DNA of 35,786 nucleotides from an uncultured Patescibacteria group bacterium (GCA_938041505.1 CALITC010000008.1:1-35786); one strand, 5' to 3'; shown: positions 26,353 through 34,163, counted from the first letter of the stretch. The notes: generated by a model from the letters alone, not told the origin. Numbers and translations: made by a program.

Positions 26353-27561
26353 GCTATCATGCCCACTCTTTGTCTCCAGCAGTTTCGCTACTGTTAGCCA
26401 GCGTTTAGCTGGAATACCCTTTCCAAATACAGGAGTGAATATTGCGACAATCTCGTAGTTACTAAAACCCTTTTTAGATAATTCTTTTAGAGCTTCTAGG
26501 GCTTGACCGAAGACTACCTTTCCTTTGTTGTACTCTATTTTAGAGAGAGAGTTTACTTCTTTTTTCTGCTTATTACGTAATTTCGTTATAGTTTTTCCAT
26601 TAATAATAGCACCTCCTTTTAAAAATTTTAAAAAACTTGAAGAATAAGAATCAAATATTTCAATACTTAGATTTTCTATCTCAAAATCTTCAATTACGTG
26701 AGCTAATAACTCCTCCATCAAGTAATCGTTATAAAATTTTTCTATTAATGGTTGGATAACTTTTTTCAGCCCATCTCCACTCTTATCGCTCTCCATAATT
26801 TCATTAATTGCGTTACCTAATTGTATGTATACTTTGTCACCTTTTTCGCATAAAGTTCTGAGAGCGTGATAATGTTCATGCTGCATAACCCCTACCACCT
26901 TGTCAGTGTCCATGTCATGACTTGTATCAACCATAGTCACAGGAATATTATTAACTTGCTTAGAATAACCGATTGCTCCAATCTCAGAAATAAAATTTAA
27001 CAATGTGGACTCCTTTCCAGCAAAAAGTCGTATAAACACCTTTCTATCGTGAACCAATAAGCCAAAAGAGTACTGATTATTATAGACTTCAATTTCGTCC
27101 AAATCCTTATCGGATAGGTCAAGGTCAGGAAAAACAAAAGCTAGTTTTTCTTTTTTAGTTGAATTTTTCTCAAACAAAGATTCCACCGACTCTAGAGACT
27201 CAGATAGCTTATTTTTGATATGTCGTGCGTCTTCTGAGTTTTCTATCAATGAGAGAACTTTATACAGAGTGTCTTTATCAATTTCAATAGTATTCTCTAG
27301 TACATCAATAGCACCTAATCTTTTTTGCATTAAATTCTGTATTTTTACTTGAACAGGGCTACCTTCAAGCCTCTTAGCAAGCTGATTAGATTCAGTCTCA
27401 ACTAAATTAATTTTGTCCTTAAACTTCTTCACCTCACTCGGAAACTTATCATAAATATACGCAACAGCTTGTAAGATTGGAGATCTTTGAAAATCAAACA
27501 AATTATCAAAGATTTCTTCCGGAGATTGTGATATGTTAGGAATATTCTCATTAAGGGGCAT
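26344..27561 (-). CDS. putative zincin metalloprotease with HExxH motif (zincin1)
   Basis: The 405-aa protein carries a canonical HExxH, H228-E-H-Y-H232 in GVMQHEHYHALRTL. About 50 residues later LMEELLAHVIEDF offers E283 or E284 as third zinc ligand (gluzincin style). The first ~135 residues are helical and rich in Lys/Glu. The C-terminal ~100 residues are helical and basic (KLRNKQKKEVNSL). No signal peptide or membrane segment is seen. It begins 3 nt after CC1 and is the third gene of small1-CC1-zincin1. A distant relation to zincin2 is possible through the shared EE-helix but not demonstrated. Confidence 0.65.
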   Translation of the reverse strand: MPLNENIPNISQSPEEIFDNLFDFQRSPILQAVAYIYDKFPSEVKKFKDKINLVETESNQLAKRLEGSPVQVKIQNLMQKRLGAIDVLENTIEIDKDTLYKVLSLIENSEDARHIKNKLSESLESVESLFEKNSTKKEKLAFVFPDLDLSDKDLDEIEVYNNQYSFGLLVHDRKVFIRLFAGKESTLLNFISEIGAIGYSKQVNNIPVTMVDTSHDMDTDKVVGVMQHEHYHALRTLCEKGDKVYIQLGNAINEIMESDKSGDGLKKVIQPLIEKFYNDYLMEELLAHVIEDFEIENLSIEIFDSYSSSFLKFLKGGAIINGKTITKLRNKQKKEVNSLSKIEYNKGKVVFGQALEALKELSKKGFSNYEIVAIFTPVFGKGIPAKRWLTVAKLLETKSGHDSLS

Positions 27562-27564
27562 AAC

Positions 27565-28593
27565 CTATCTAAACAAAATTCCACAGCCTTGTTGCCATAG
27601 TTTTTCCTCTTCTGGAGATAATCGCTTATAGTTTTCAATTTTTTTCTTGATTTTCTCAAAACGAGGTTTTGATTTAGGGTCTGCAGCCTCTACAGCATCA
27701 ACAACCTCTGAGAGTAACGAAAATGATTCTACTGGATCAAACAAACCCATATTCTGCGTATATGCACTTAACATCCTTCGTATATAACTATCTTTTTTAG
27801 CACCACCCCCAATACCTTCAATTACTTTTCCTCGCTCAACTTTTGCAGCTTCCGCCCCATTTAAATCTGCAGCAATGTTTTCTGCCACTTCTTTAAGAAC
27901 CCCATTTAAATCTGGGTTAAAGTCTTTCTTACCGATTTTATCAACAATTTCATTTTCAAATTCTTTAAAAATTGACTGACCAAGCACATCCACTGTAGAA
28001 GTTACTCCTTCTTTTGCCCAGTCTGCTTTGTTAGCTTCCTTTTTATCTACTGTCGCTAAATCATCTAATCCCTGCATTTTTCTACCAGAATCTATAATGC
28101 CTTCACCAATCTTATCAGCCCAATCTCCAAGAAGGTTGTTATCGGAAATCAAATGTTCTTTGTATCCCTTCTTTTGACCTGCCATCTTAGCACTAGTTCG
28201 CACATCAAATACTTTCAATCCTTTAACACTGAGCCCGACAATATTACCAGTTACCCTCAGCCCTGCACCGCTGATAGAAGCCCAGTCGACTTTTCCAAGA
28301 CCACCACGTATTTTTTTGAATACTCTTCCTGAGACCTTTTTGAACTTATCGAGACGGTTCTTACCCACTCCTTGATTGTGTTCGATATAGCGCTCGGTTA
28401 TGCCAAGCTCAGTTTGTAGTCTTTTTGCTTCTCTTTCAATCTCCTTCATGGCATTTTCTAAGCTGGATTCTAGATCTTTCTGATGTTCTTCTCTTTTGTT
28501 ATATCTTTTATTAACATTTTTTTCACGCTTCTCATTAGCATTAATTTCTTCATTTAGTTTTTTTCTTCTTCTTTTTGCTGCATCTAAAGACAT
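27565..28593 (-). CDS. coiled-coil protein of unknown function (CC1)
   Basis: The 342-aa protein starts with a strongly charged coiled coil (residues about 5-75: KRRRKKLNEEINANEKREK...). A Gly-rich, weakly hydrophobic middle part follows (WASISGAGLRVTGNIVGLSV), then a helical C-terminal half. I do not recognise the family. Like the 1588-aa CC2, it begins with a coiled coil of about 70 residues, then a basic segment, and stands 1 nt downstream of a small AMTG-type protein. This supports a shared module plan though direct sequence identity is not evident. Confidence 0.7.
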   Translation of the reverse strand: MSLDAAKRRRKKLNEEINANEKREKNVNKRYNKREEHQKDLESSLENAMKEIEREAKRLQTELGITERYIEHNQGVGKNRLDKFKKVSGRVFKKIRGGLGKVDWASISGAGLRVTGNIVGLSVKGLKVFDVRTSAKMAGQKKGYKEHLISDNNLLGDWADKIGEGIIDSGRKMQGLDDLATVDKKEANKADWAKEGVTSTVDVLGQSIFKEFENEIVDKIGKKDFNPDLNGVLKEVAENIAADLNGAEAAKVERGKVIEGIGGGAKKDSYIRRMLSAYTQNMGLFDPVESFSLLSEVVDAVEAADPKSKPRFEKIKKKIENYKRLSPEEEKLWQQGCGILFR

Positions 28594-28594
28594 A

Positions 28595-28897
28595 CTATTT
28601 TGTAGCTAAATTATTTAAAAAATTATCATAGGCTTCATCATACACTTCTTTAAGTCCGGAAAAATTACCCCAATCGGTCGTCGGATAGTGCCCTACACTC
28701 ATTAACTGAGCATGTCTTTTCTCTCCATGATTTTCAAGAACATAAGATTCGATAGACTTCTCAAAAATATCTATACAATTATTAATAATATTTTTATTTT
28801 CATCAGGAATCTGCTCAAGAGAAAGCCCAGTCATAGCCATAACCAAACTATCTACAAATACGATAGACTCTGCATCTACCAGTTGTTGTTTATTCAT
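28595..28897 (-). CDS. small helical protein, paralogue of the 22089-22385 gene (small1)
   Basis: The 100-aa acidic product shares AMTGxSxxQIPxENxNI and the following helix with small2. It is first in the small1-CC1-zincin1 operon. The promoter at 28907-28935 predicts a leader of only about 3 nt. No function is known to me. The repeated position next to a coiled-coil partner suggests an adaptor or chaperone. Confidence 0.72.
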   Translation of the reverse strand: MNKQQLVDAESIVFVDSLVMAMTGLSLEQIPDENKNIINNCIDIFEKSIESYVLENHGEKRHAQLMSVGHYPTTDWGNFSGLKEVYDEAYDNFLNNLATK

Positions 28898-28906
28898 ATA
28901 CCAATA

Positions 28907-28935
28907 ATTATATCACATAAATAACAATAGAGCAA
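28907..28935 (-). promoter_or_regulatory. near-leaderless promoter of small1-CC1-zincin1
   Basis: On the minus strand TTGCTC (28930-28935) and a perfect TATAAT (28907-28912) are spaced by 17 nt, with TGTGA before the -10. Nine nt separate the -10 from the ATG, so the leader is about 3 nt. The -35 does not share the CTTGTCATAAGTTA core of the two later units. Confidence 0.55.
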
Positions 28936-28965
28936 TAAAAAATGGAGCCTTAAAAAAGACTCCGC
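28936..28965 (-). terminator. rho-independent terminator after purN
   Basis: On the minus strand GGAGTC and GGCTCC (28944-28963) form a 6-bp stem with a T-rich loop, followed by ATTTTTTATT. It separates purN from the small1 operon, whose -35 box begins immediately after. Confidence 0.7.
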
Positions 28966-28993
28966 CTCACACCATCAATTAACACTTCCTATC

Positions 28994-29620
28994 TCAATTA
29001 AAACCGTACAGTCTTTGGTGCATAATATTCAGCGTATCAATTAAGAGCGGGTGCTCTTGAGCGCGAATTCTGTTATGCAAAGATTCTTCATTATCCCCCT
29101 CAATAATAGGCACTCTTACTTGACCAATCACCTCTCCACTATCAAGTTCCGGGATAACAATATGCGTACTACATCCTGTTTGACTGACACCAGCTTCGAG
29201 TGCTTGTTGGATTGCGTTAAGCCCTTTGAATTCTGGTAAAAAGCTTGGATGTATATTAATTATTTTGCCTGGATACTTACTAATAAAATAATCAGAAAAA
29301 ATCCTCATCCACCCGACTAAAACAATAAGATCGACATCTTCGTAGTTGCTGATTAACTGCTTCCATATCTCCTCCTCAAATAACTCTCTTGATTCATAAT
29401 CATTATGATCTTCGAAAATCGTAGGCACGTTAAACTCTTGAGCTCTCAAGCGCACATGCGCATCCGCTTCATTATAAACCAATACTAGCATCTGCGCGTT
29501 CAACGATTTGCTATAAATAGCCTTCATAATTGCTTCAAAGTTGGTACCGCTACCTGAAGCAAAAGCAACTATTTTCAAAGGGTTGATATCAAAATTTGGT
29601 TGAATACTAGAATCTGACAT
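28994..29620 (-). CDS. purN: phosphoribosylglycinamide formyltransferase
   Basis: The product is 208 aa from the ATG at 29620 and transfers a formyl group from 10-formyl-THF to GAR in purine synthesis. The motif ASGSGTNFEAI binds the phosphate. Catalytic N122 and H124 lie in INIHPSFLPEFKG, and D160 in PELDSGEVIGQ. The open frame extends to 29716 and would add a false membrane segment, but that part lies in the terminator of the preceding gene. A GAGGG Shine-Dalgarno stands 10 nt before 29620. No other purine gene is in the window; small-genome bacteria often lack the pathway, so its role may be partial or recent. Confidence 0.92.
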   Translation of the reverse strand: MSDSSIQPNFDINPLKIVAFASGSGTNFEAIMKAIYSKSLNAQMLVLVYNEADAHVRLRAQEFNVPTIFEDHNDYESRELFEEEIWKQLISNYEDVDLIVLVGWMRIFSDYFISKYPGKIINIHPSFLPEFKGLNAIQQALEAGVSQTGCSTHIVIPELDSGEVIGQVRVPIIEGDNEESLHNRIRAQEHPLLIDTLNIMHQRLYGFN

Positions 29621-29630
29621 TACTTCACTA

Positions 29631-29635
29631 CCCTC
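29631..29635 (-). promoter_or_regulatory. Shine-Dalgarno that fixes the purN start
   Basis: GAGGG on the minus strand stands 10 nt upstream of the ATG at 29620. It is one of very few recognisable ribosome binding sites in the window and supports the shorter purN start. Confidence 0.6.
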
Positions 29636-29690
29636 GTAATTATTACTCTTAAAGAGGATAATTACAGAAAAAATCAAAACTATCAACCCA

Positions 29691-29716
29691 TAAAAAAAAT
29701 GCAACCTAAGTTGCAC
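29691..29716 (-). terminator. rho-independent terminator after the alpha/beta hydrolase
   Basis: On the minus strand TGCAAC-TTAG-GTTGCA (29700-29715) is a perfect 6-bp hairpin followed by a run of eight T. It ends the 30980-29742 unit and overlaps the upstream extension of the purN frame. Confidence 0.8.
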
Positions 29717-29741
29717 ATTATAGATAGAGAATGCGATCCAT

Positions 29742-30524
29742 TTATCTTAACTCTTCCCCAATCAAATCAAAATCTGGATAGGTGTGTGTAAATTGATCCA
29801 TGGTTATAAACTCTTTGTCATCAGAATTATCAAAATACTCAAACAACTTCTTATTCTCCTCAAAAGGAACATCGAGATCATCTTCATAAGCATAGTGTCG
29901 AACTGGGATAGAAACGTCCTCAGCATAACGAGCAGTATTTAGTATATTTCCCGAAAAAGCACACAGAATTGAATAATCATTGAAGCACATACTCTGAATA
30001 CTACTAAAGGTATTTGCCAGTATCAACTTCTTCGCATTTGGTCGCTTGGAGGCTGTATAAGTCGCTGGAGAACCCCCCATTGAATGCCCAAAGATAATTA
30101 TATCTTCTTCATTTACACCTTGCTCTTCTACCATCCAATCATATGTAGTTAATGCCGCATCATACACAGAATCAGTATTAGGCTGACCTTCCGACTCGTG
30201 ATACCCAGGATATGCTGGAGAATACACTGTTCCATATTTTACCAGCTCAGGAAACATATCATTGATACGACCGCTATTTCCATGCAAATAAAGAATTGCT
30301 GGAGAATTAGCCTTACCTTGAGCTTCAAAACTCCATACAGAAATATTATTCCCCTCACCATTCTCAATAAAATCTAACTCATACCCAAAATTTGGAACTG
30401 GCGCCCAGCTAACTGTATTATTGAAAACCAAACTCCCGGCTTGCGATGTCAAAAACAACGAAGCAAGCAGCCACAACACAAAAAGTGCCGTAAGCGAAAT
30501 TCCAGTCCATTTCAAATATTTCAT
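29742..30524 (-). CDS. membrane-anchored alpha/beta hydrolase
   Basis: The 260-aa protein has an N-terminal hydrophobic helix (about residues 8-28), then an alpha/beta-hydrolase domain. LYLHGNSG is the oxyanion loop and the nucleophile elbow is FGHSMGGS with S148. Likely acid and base are D216 in YEDDLDVP and H247 in FTHTYPD. It resembles the BEM46/ABHD13-like group of serine hydrolases. The substrate is unknown. The domain should face outward if the helix is an uncleaved anchor. It follows a membrane-protein gene by 18 nt and is closed by the terminator at 29691-29716. Confidence 0.88.
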   Translation of the reverse strand: MKYLKWTGISLTALFVLWLLASLFLTSQAGSLVFNNTVSWAPVPNFGYELDFIENGEGNNISVWSFEAQGKANSPAILYLHGNSGRINDMFPELVKYGTVYSPAYPGYHESEGQPNTDSVYDAALTTYDWMVEEQGVNEEDIIIFGHSMGGSPATYTASKRPNAKKLILANTFSSIQSMCFNDYSILCAFSGNILNTARYAEDVSIPVRHYAYEDDLDVPFEENKKLFEYFDNSDDKEFITMDQFTHTYPDFDLIGEELR

Positions 30525-30542
30525 AAGATAATGGTTGATTTA

Positions 30543-30980
30543 TTAACTTGCCTGCGCTCCTTGAAGCGTTTCGTTATACTTTCGCACATTAGAGATGTAT
30601 AGAATATGAATAACCATGATAACGATACTTGGTAGTAACCATGCAGAAATCTTCACAAAGTCTTGAGCAAAAGTTTCTGGAGCAAAGATTGTCTTAGCGA
30701 ACAACTCTAGAACTGTAACAAAAAGATAATACACAACCACCAAAGCTGTCATAATTCCAAGCTTAGTGACCTTCTTTGCCTTCGCAATACGACCAGGAAT
30801 ATTGGCCATCATAAACAATAAGAAAATTCCACAAGTAATCGTAACCACTTGTCCAAGCGTTGACATAAAGAACAGACCTAATTCGTTAGAGTCAGAAGAC
30901 CCTGCAATCTCTGCATACCCTGTAAGTAGTGTAAGGATGTTAATAAGTCCCCATCCACTTACCCACACGATAAAAAACAC
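30543..30980 (-). CDS. small integral membrane protein, four predicted helices
   Basis: The frame gives 145 aa from a GTG at 30980. Four hydrophobic segments are seen at about residues 2-24, 36-60, 73-98 and 110-132. The open frame continues upstream with no ATG but with soluble-looking residues (EEFSKQFESVFR), so the true start is uncertain and may be up to ~20 codons earlier. I recognise no family. It is probably co-transcribed with the hydrolase. Confidence 0.6.
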   Translation of the reverse strand: MFFIVWVSGWGLINILTLLTGYAEIAGSSDSNELGLFFMSTLGQVVTITCGIFLLFMMANIPGRIAKAKKVTKLGIMTALVVVYYLFVTVLELFAKTIFAPETFAQDFVKISAWLLPSIVIMVIHILYISNVRKYNETLQGAQAS

Positions 30981-31082
30981 TCTAAATACTGACTCGAACT
31001 GCTTACTGAATTCTTCAAATATAAATAAATATAAATTTTTATATACTATTAATTATAATATACAATATGGTGCATGTAAAGA

Positions 31083-31490
31083 CTAGCCAAAGATAGCCCC
31101 GCCAATCAATCCTACAAAAGCAAAAAAGAGAATTAACCCAAGAAGTAACTGGATCAAAAACAGCGCCACCACTCCCCAAACAAATCCTTTCTTACTAAAT
31201 TTTTCTTGATACATTTTTTCCCACCATATATAAACCCCGATTATACCTGCGATATATAAGAAAAAGCTAGTCCCATCCAAGCCAGGCAGAGACGAAAGCA
31301 CATTGGCAGCAATACTTGTGACAATAGACATACCGGCAGCAGACCAGAACGAAGGCCAGAAATAACTCTTAGACAACTTTGACGGATTTGATTCGATACT
31401 TGGTGGTACACTCTCTGCTTTCGGCGTTTTGCTGTATGCTGACTGCAGCTCAGCTATTTTTTGTTGATTTTCAACTTGTTTATTTTCCAT
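31083..31490 (-). CDS. small membrane protein with N-terminal soluble part
   Basis: The 135-aa product has a polar N-terminus of ~45 residues with prolines, followed by three hydrophobic segments: FWSAAGMSIVTSIAANVLSS, FFLYIAGIIGVYIWW and VVALFLIQLLLGLILFFAFV. No family is recognised. The near-leaderless promoter at 31499-31527 supports the chosen ATG. Confidence 0.65.
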   Translation of the reverse strand: MENKQVENQQKIAELQSAYSKTPKAESVPPSIESNPSKLSKSYFWPSFWSAAGMSIVTSIAANVLSSLPGLDGTSFFLYIAGIIGVYIWWEKMYQEKFSKKGFVWGVVALFLIQLLLGLILFFAFVGLIGGAIFG

Positions 31491-31498
31491 ATAATAAT

Positions 31499-31527
31499 AT
31501 TATATCATATTAAATATAATTAGACAA
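31499..31527 (-). promoter_or_regulatory. near-leaderless promoter of the 135-aa membrane protein gene
   Basis: On the minus strand TTGTCT (31522-31527) and a perfect TATAAT (31499-31504) are spaced by 17 nt, with ATGA before the -10. Eight nt separate the -10 from the ATG, giving a leader of about 2 nt. Confidence 0.6.
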
Positions 31528-31608
31528 TATTTAATAGTCAATTTCTATACTCAAAATAATACCGCAGCCCACTTATCAACCAAATCAAGAAATACTATTC
31601 TTTGATTC

Positions 31609-31654
31609 AGGGCAAAGACAGAAATATAAGCCTTAGGGATATTACTTTTGCCCT
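31609..31654. repeat. inverted repeat next to the 478-aa gene stop
   Basis: AGGGCAAA (31609-31616) pairs with TTTGCCCT (31647-31654) around a 30-nt loop, just downstream of the stop at 31659 on the minus strand. No T tract follows, so it may be a weak terminator or another RNA structure. The rest of the 168-nt gap holds only the promoter at 31499-31527. Confidence 0.4.
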
Positions 31655-31658
31655 TAAA

Positions 31659-33095
31659 TTATTTTGTGTCAGGTTTCACAAAATATGTTTCAGAATTGAG
31701 CTCTTTTTCTACTTTATACTTGGAGCCTATGTTCATTTGAGTTAGCATTCTTTTTATTATATAAGCTCCACCCTCTGTCTCAATATATTTTGTAGGTAAA
31801 GAAAACACAGTTCTTTTATTTTCATTTTTTTCATGTTCTTCGATAAATCTACGCTCTGAAATTGGAACAAAACCAGTATATTTATATCCAAAAAATGAAT
31901 CTGTATTCTTGTGTGTATATTCTTTTTTCACAGATACATAATCACTGATGATAGCTCTGTATTCATCTAAATCACTAGATTTAAGCGGGGGCTGTATCTT
32001 GCGGATAACCTCTTTGATATTCTCTTTTTCTCTTCGTTCTTCATCCGCAACTTTCTGATGCTCATTTCTATATTGCTTATGCATATATTGATAAAGGTCA
32101 TCATAATTCTCATCACTCCGCGAATAATACTGCTTTTTGGAATTATATTCAACCGAGTATCCTTTATAAGGGTCGTATGTAACCTCAAAACCTATACCTC
32201 TAAAAAAATCTAAGTTCTGTAATATATATTTCAAGTATGATTTTGGCTTATCTTTCTCGGTCATACCGACAGTGGAATTCAAAACTTTTGATAAGTACAG
32301 CTTGATCCGGTTCACGCTCTGTTCTTTTTCAATTCGGGTTTTTGACCTATGATTACCGTAAAGCTTAGTTTTAAAACGCTGAGCGTCTTTGATAAGAGAG
32401 CGACTGATAAGTAACACATTGTTTTTATCAATGATTGGCTCGTACGATTCTTGGGCTTTCTCTTTTAATTTAACGAATTCATTGTATTGCCGACTTTTAT
32501 CTAAAACCCTACGCTCTTTTTCCTCGAGGTTAGAAAACCAATTGTCCGCTTTTTTGATCACTTCATCCATCTCTATGTGGTAACCATCAATAGCTGTCGG
32601 ATCAGATATGTAACTATGCCTATCCACGCCCTTTTCACGCCGTACCATTATTGCCCTCAGTCTGTTATTAAAAAATGAAACATAAGCATTAATTCGATTG
32701 ACAGCTTCTCTGCTGACAGAATCTGTTCGCATTTCGATTTGATTGCGCTCAACAAAACCATTTTTAGGACGAGCGATCATACCAGACATATAGTCATCGT
32801 AATCACCTTTAAGTTTGCCATACAAGGATTTTTGGTTTTCTAAAAGTGTTTTTCGTTGTATATCATCAGCTTCCATTTTAACCTTTTCAAATTCTTCGAT
32901 AGCTTCTTCCGCTTCAGAAATGTAATTTTCATTATCAACTCGGTAGTCAATCTTACTTTCACCAGTAAAAATATCTTTCGTGGCAATACTTACCACAGTT
33001 CTCCACATATTACTCCATCTTCGATCTTGCTCTCGCTTCTCCCTTTCTTTGTGCGTAGAAGATTCAGTTCTAGGTTTCGAAAACTCAAATTTCAT
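31659..33095 (-). CDS. charged, mostly helical protein of unknown function
   Basis: The 478-aa protein is rich in Lys, Arg, Glu and Tyr. The first ~30 residues are very charged (HKEREKREQDRRW). Helical blocks follow to about 300 (EAIEEFEKVKMEADDIQRK, NLEEKERRVLDKSRQY), then a Tyr-rich stretch (YSVEYNSKKQYYSRSDENYD) and more helices. The C-terminal ~100 residues look globular. No membrane segment, signal peptide or catalytic motif is seen. It may belong with the coiled-coil proteins of 17-29 kb by style only; I find no direct similarity. A weak promoter lies at 33111-33138. Confidence 0.65.
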   Translation of the reverse strand: MKFEFSKPRTESSTHKEREKREQDRRWSNMWRTVVSIATKDIFTGESKIDYRVDNENYISEAEEAIEEFEKVKMEADDIQRKTLLENQKSLYGKLKGDYDDYMSGMIARPKNGFVERNQIEMRTDSVSREAVNRINAYVSFFNNRLRAIMVRREKGVDRHSYISDPTAIDGYHIEMDEVIKKADNWFSNLEEKERRVLDKSRQYNEFVKLKEKAQESYEPIIDKNNVLLISRSLIKDAQRFKTKLYGNHRSKTRIEKEQSVNRIKLYLSKVLNSTVGMTEKDKPKSYLKYILQNLDFFRGIGFEVTYDPYKGYSVEYNSKKQYYSRSDENYDDLYQYMHKQYRNEHQKVADEERREKENIKEVIRKIQPPLKSSDLDEYRAIISDYVSVKKEYTHKNTDSFFGYKYTGFVPISERRFIEEHEKNENKRTVFSLPTKYIETEGGAYIIKRMLTQMNIGSKYKVEKELNSETYFVKPDTK

Positions 33096-33110
33096 ACTTT
33101 ATTACTCATT

Positions 33111-33138
33111 AGTATATCTTAAAAACAAATTTCTGTAA
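33111..33138 (-). promoter_or_regulatory. possible promoter of the 478-aa protein gene
   Basis: On the minus strand TTACAG (33133-33138) and TATACT (33111-33116) are spaced by 16 nt, predicting a leader of about 9 nt. The -10 is good; the -35 is poor. Confidence 0.35.
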
Positions 33139-33216
33139 CCCATAACTTGAATATTTTTATATCAATATTTCAAGCTGAGATAAAGCTTGGAAAAGGTGTT
33201 GTGTAAAAAATAATAC

Positions 33217-33522
33217 CTATACCGACGAAGAATATGTCAAAAAGAAATATATATTAGCAACAAGTAATGAAAGAACAATCAAAGCTATAGCGATAACAAA
33301 GCCTGCAAAAAACTTGAATATTTGCTTATTTTTAGAGAATTTTAACCACGCCCCTACACTTAATAAAATTGTAATCAGGCAAATAAAAGGAAAGTAACCT
33401 GCAGAGCCGGATATTCTATCAATTAACAAACCCAACAATAAAGCACCAATCGAAATGAGCACTCCACTTAGTAGACTTGAGTCTTTTTGTTCGACTACTT
33501 TTGTTTGATTTTTCACTGCCAT
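33217..33522 (-). CDS. small membrane protein, three predicted helices
   Basis: The 101-aa product has a polar N-terminus (AVKNQTKVVEQKDSS) and three hydrophobic segments (LLSGVLISIGALLLGLLI, FPFICLITILLSVGAWL, FFAGFVIAIALIVLSLLVA). I recognise no family. It lies downstream of rnpB on the same strand, after the rnpB terminator. A TTGACA near 33556 overlaps that terminator but has no clear -10. Confidence 0.55.
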   Translation of the reverse strand: MAVKNQTKVVEQKDSSLLSGVLISIGALLLGLLIDRISGSAGYFPFICLITILLSVGAWLKFSKNKQIFKFFAGFVIAIALIVLSLLVANIYFFLTYSSSV

Positions 33523-33557
33523 ATCTCTTGAATTGAGAATAAATATTGATTGAATGT

Positions 33558-33581
33558 CAAAAAATTACCCCCGAAGGGGTA
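33558..33581 (-). terminator. rho-independent terminator of rnpB
   Basis: On the minus strand TACCCC-TTCG-GGGGTA (33566-33581) forms a perfect 6-bp stem with a UUCG loop, followed by ATTTTTTG. It starts directly after the RNase P RNA 3' end. Confidence 0.85.
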
Positions 33582-34127
33582 TGCTAATCCGTAAGCGGAA
33601 TTCTGTTTTAGATAGTAATTTGTCTAAGCTGCCTACCTAATTTGGCATTGCACTAGGAGGGGTTTGCCAAGAGGACGGTTGCCCGCCTTCCCTGATAGAA
33701 TTTTAATCTATCTTTTCACCAGTGACAGCAAGCTGCCAGTTTATTTTCTGTTGCACTTTTCAGCCTACAAGCCCTGAAAGCCTTCAGCTCCCTATGCTTA
33801 CGCACGCTTGTCTAACCAAGCTCCCACATCGTGTCGGCCTATCAAACTGCATGTTTTCGTTGCAGCTTAATCAGCTGCCACTGCAACATTCCGTTTGTAG
33901 CCCTCCTATTCCCCACAAATCAACAGATTTGCGTGGGCCCCATTATGGAAAAATTCTAAGGGGTCCCCAAGAAGCGAGAATGGTTCTTGGGGTGAGAGGG
34001 ATATCAAATGGAGTACTGTAGCCTCGGTCCTTAGGAACGAAGCGGAAGTATGCAGTTTGATAGACCGAGGCGCGAGTGTTCCGACTTTCCTCTACACTCG
34101 AAAGCATAGCTACTATCCGATTAGCCT
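33582..34127 (-). ncRNA. rnpB: RNase P RNA (M1 RNA), with a large insertion
   Basis: The RNA cleaves 5' leaders from pre-tRNAs with the RnpA protein. The minus strand shows the universal elements: GAGGAAAGTCGG near the 5' end (P4 5' strand), and AGTGCAACAGAAAATAAACTG. The L15 region follows (TTGGCAAACCCC ... GTGCAATGCCAAATTAGGTAGGC), then ACAGAATTCCGCTTAC (P4 3' strand). P1 is GCTAATC/GATTAGC at the ends. At ~546 nt it is longer than the usual 350-400 nt. The excess lies between the P4 5' strand and the P8-P9 region, where E. coli has ~55 nt and this gene ~330. Promoter and terminator fit the ends. Confidence 0.93.
33834..34068 (-). other. structured ~200-nt insertion in RNase P RNA on a 19-bp helix
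   Basis: Positions 34050-34068 and 33834-33852 are complementary over 19 bp with one G-U pair and enclose 197 nt. The enclosed RNA has its own strong hairpins: CCCCAAGAA/TTCTTGGGG, CCCACGCAAATC/GATTTGTGGG and GTTGCAG/CTGCAAC. A competing 9-bp pairing exists: GCCTCGGTC (34063-34071) with GACCGAGGC (34021-34029). It shares 34063-34068 with the 19-bp helix, so the two pairings exclude each other, at least in part. Confidence 0.65.
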
Positions 34128-34133
34128 GGCAAT

Positions 34134-34162
34134 ACAATAAATAAAGTTTTAACAATAGTCAA
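34134..34162 (-). promoter_or_regulatory. promoter of rnpB
   Basis: On the minus strand TTGACT (34157-34162) and TATTGT (34134-34139) are 17 nt apart. The predicted +1 at about 34127 agrees with the RNA 5' end derived from P1. It is back to back with the plus-strand promoter at 34164. Confidence 0.65.
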
Positions 34163-34163
34163 C

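Noticed and set aside
29621-29716. Membrane-segment extension of PurN
   Set aside because: The stretch holds the terminator of the preceding gene, and a Shine-Dalgarno supports the start at 29620.
33722-34021. Plus-strand ORF of 99 aa
   Set aside because: It is antisense to RNase P RNA and has no protein-like features.
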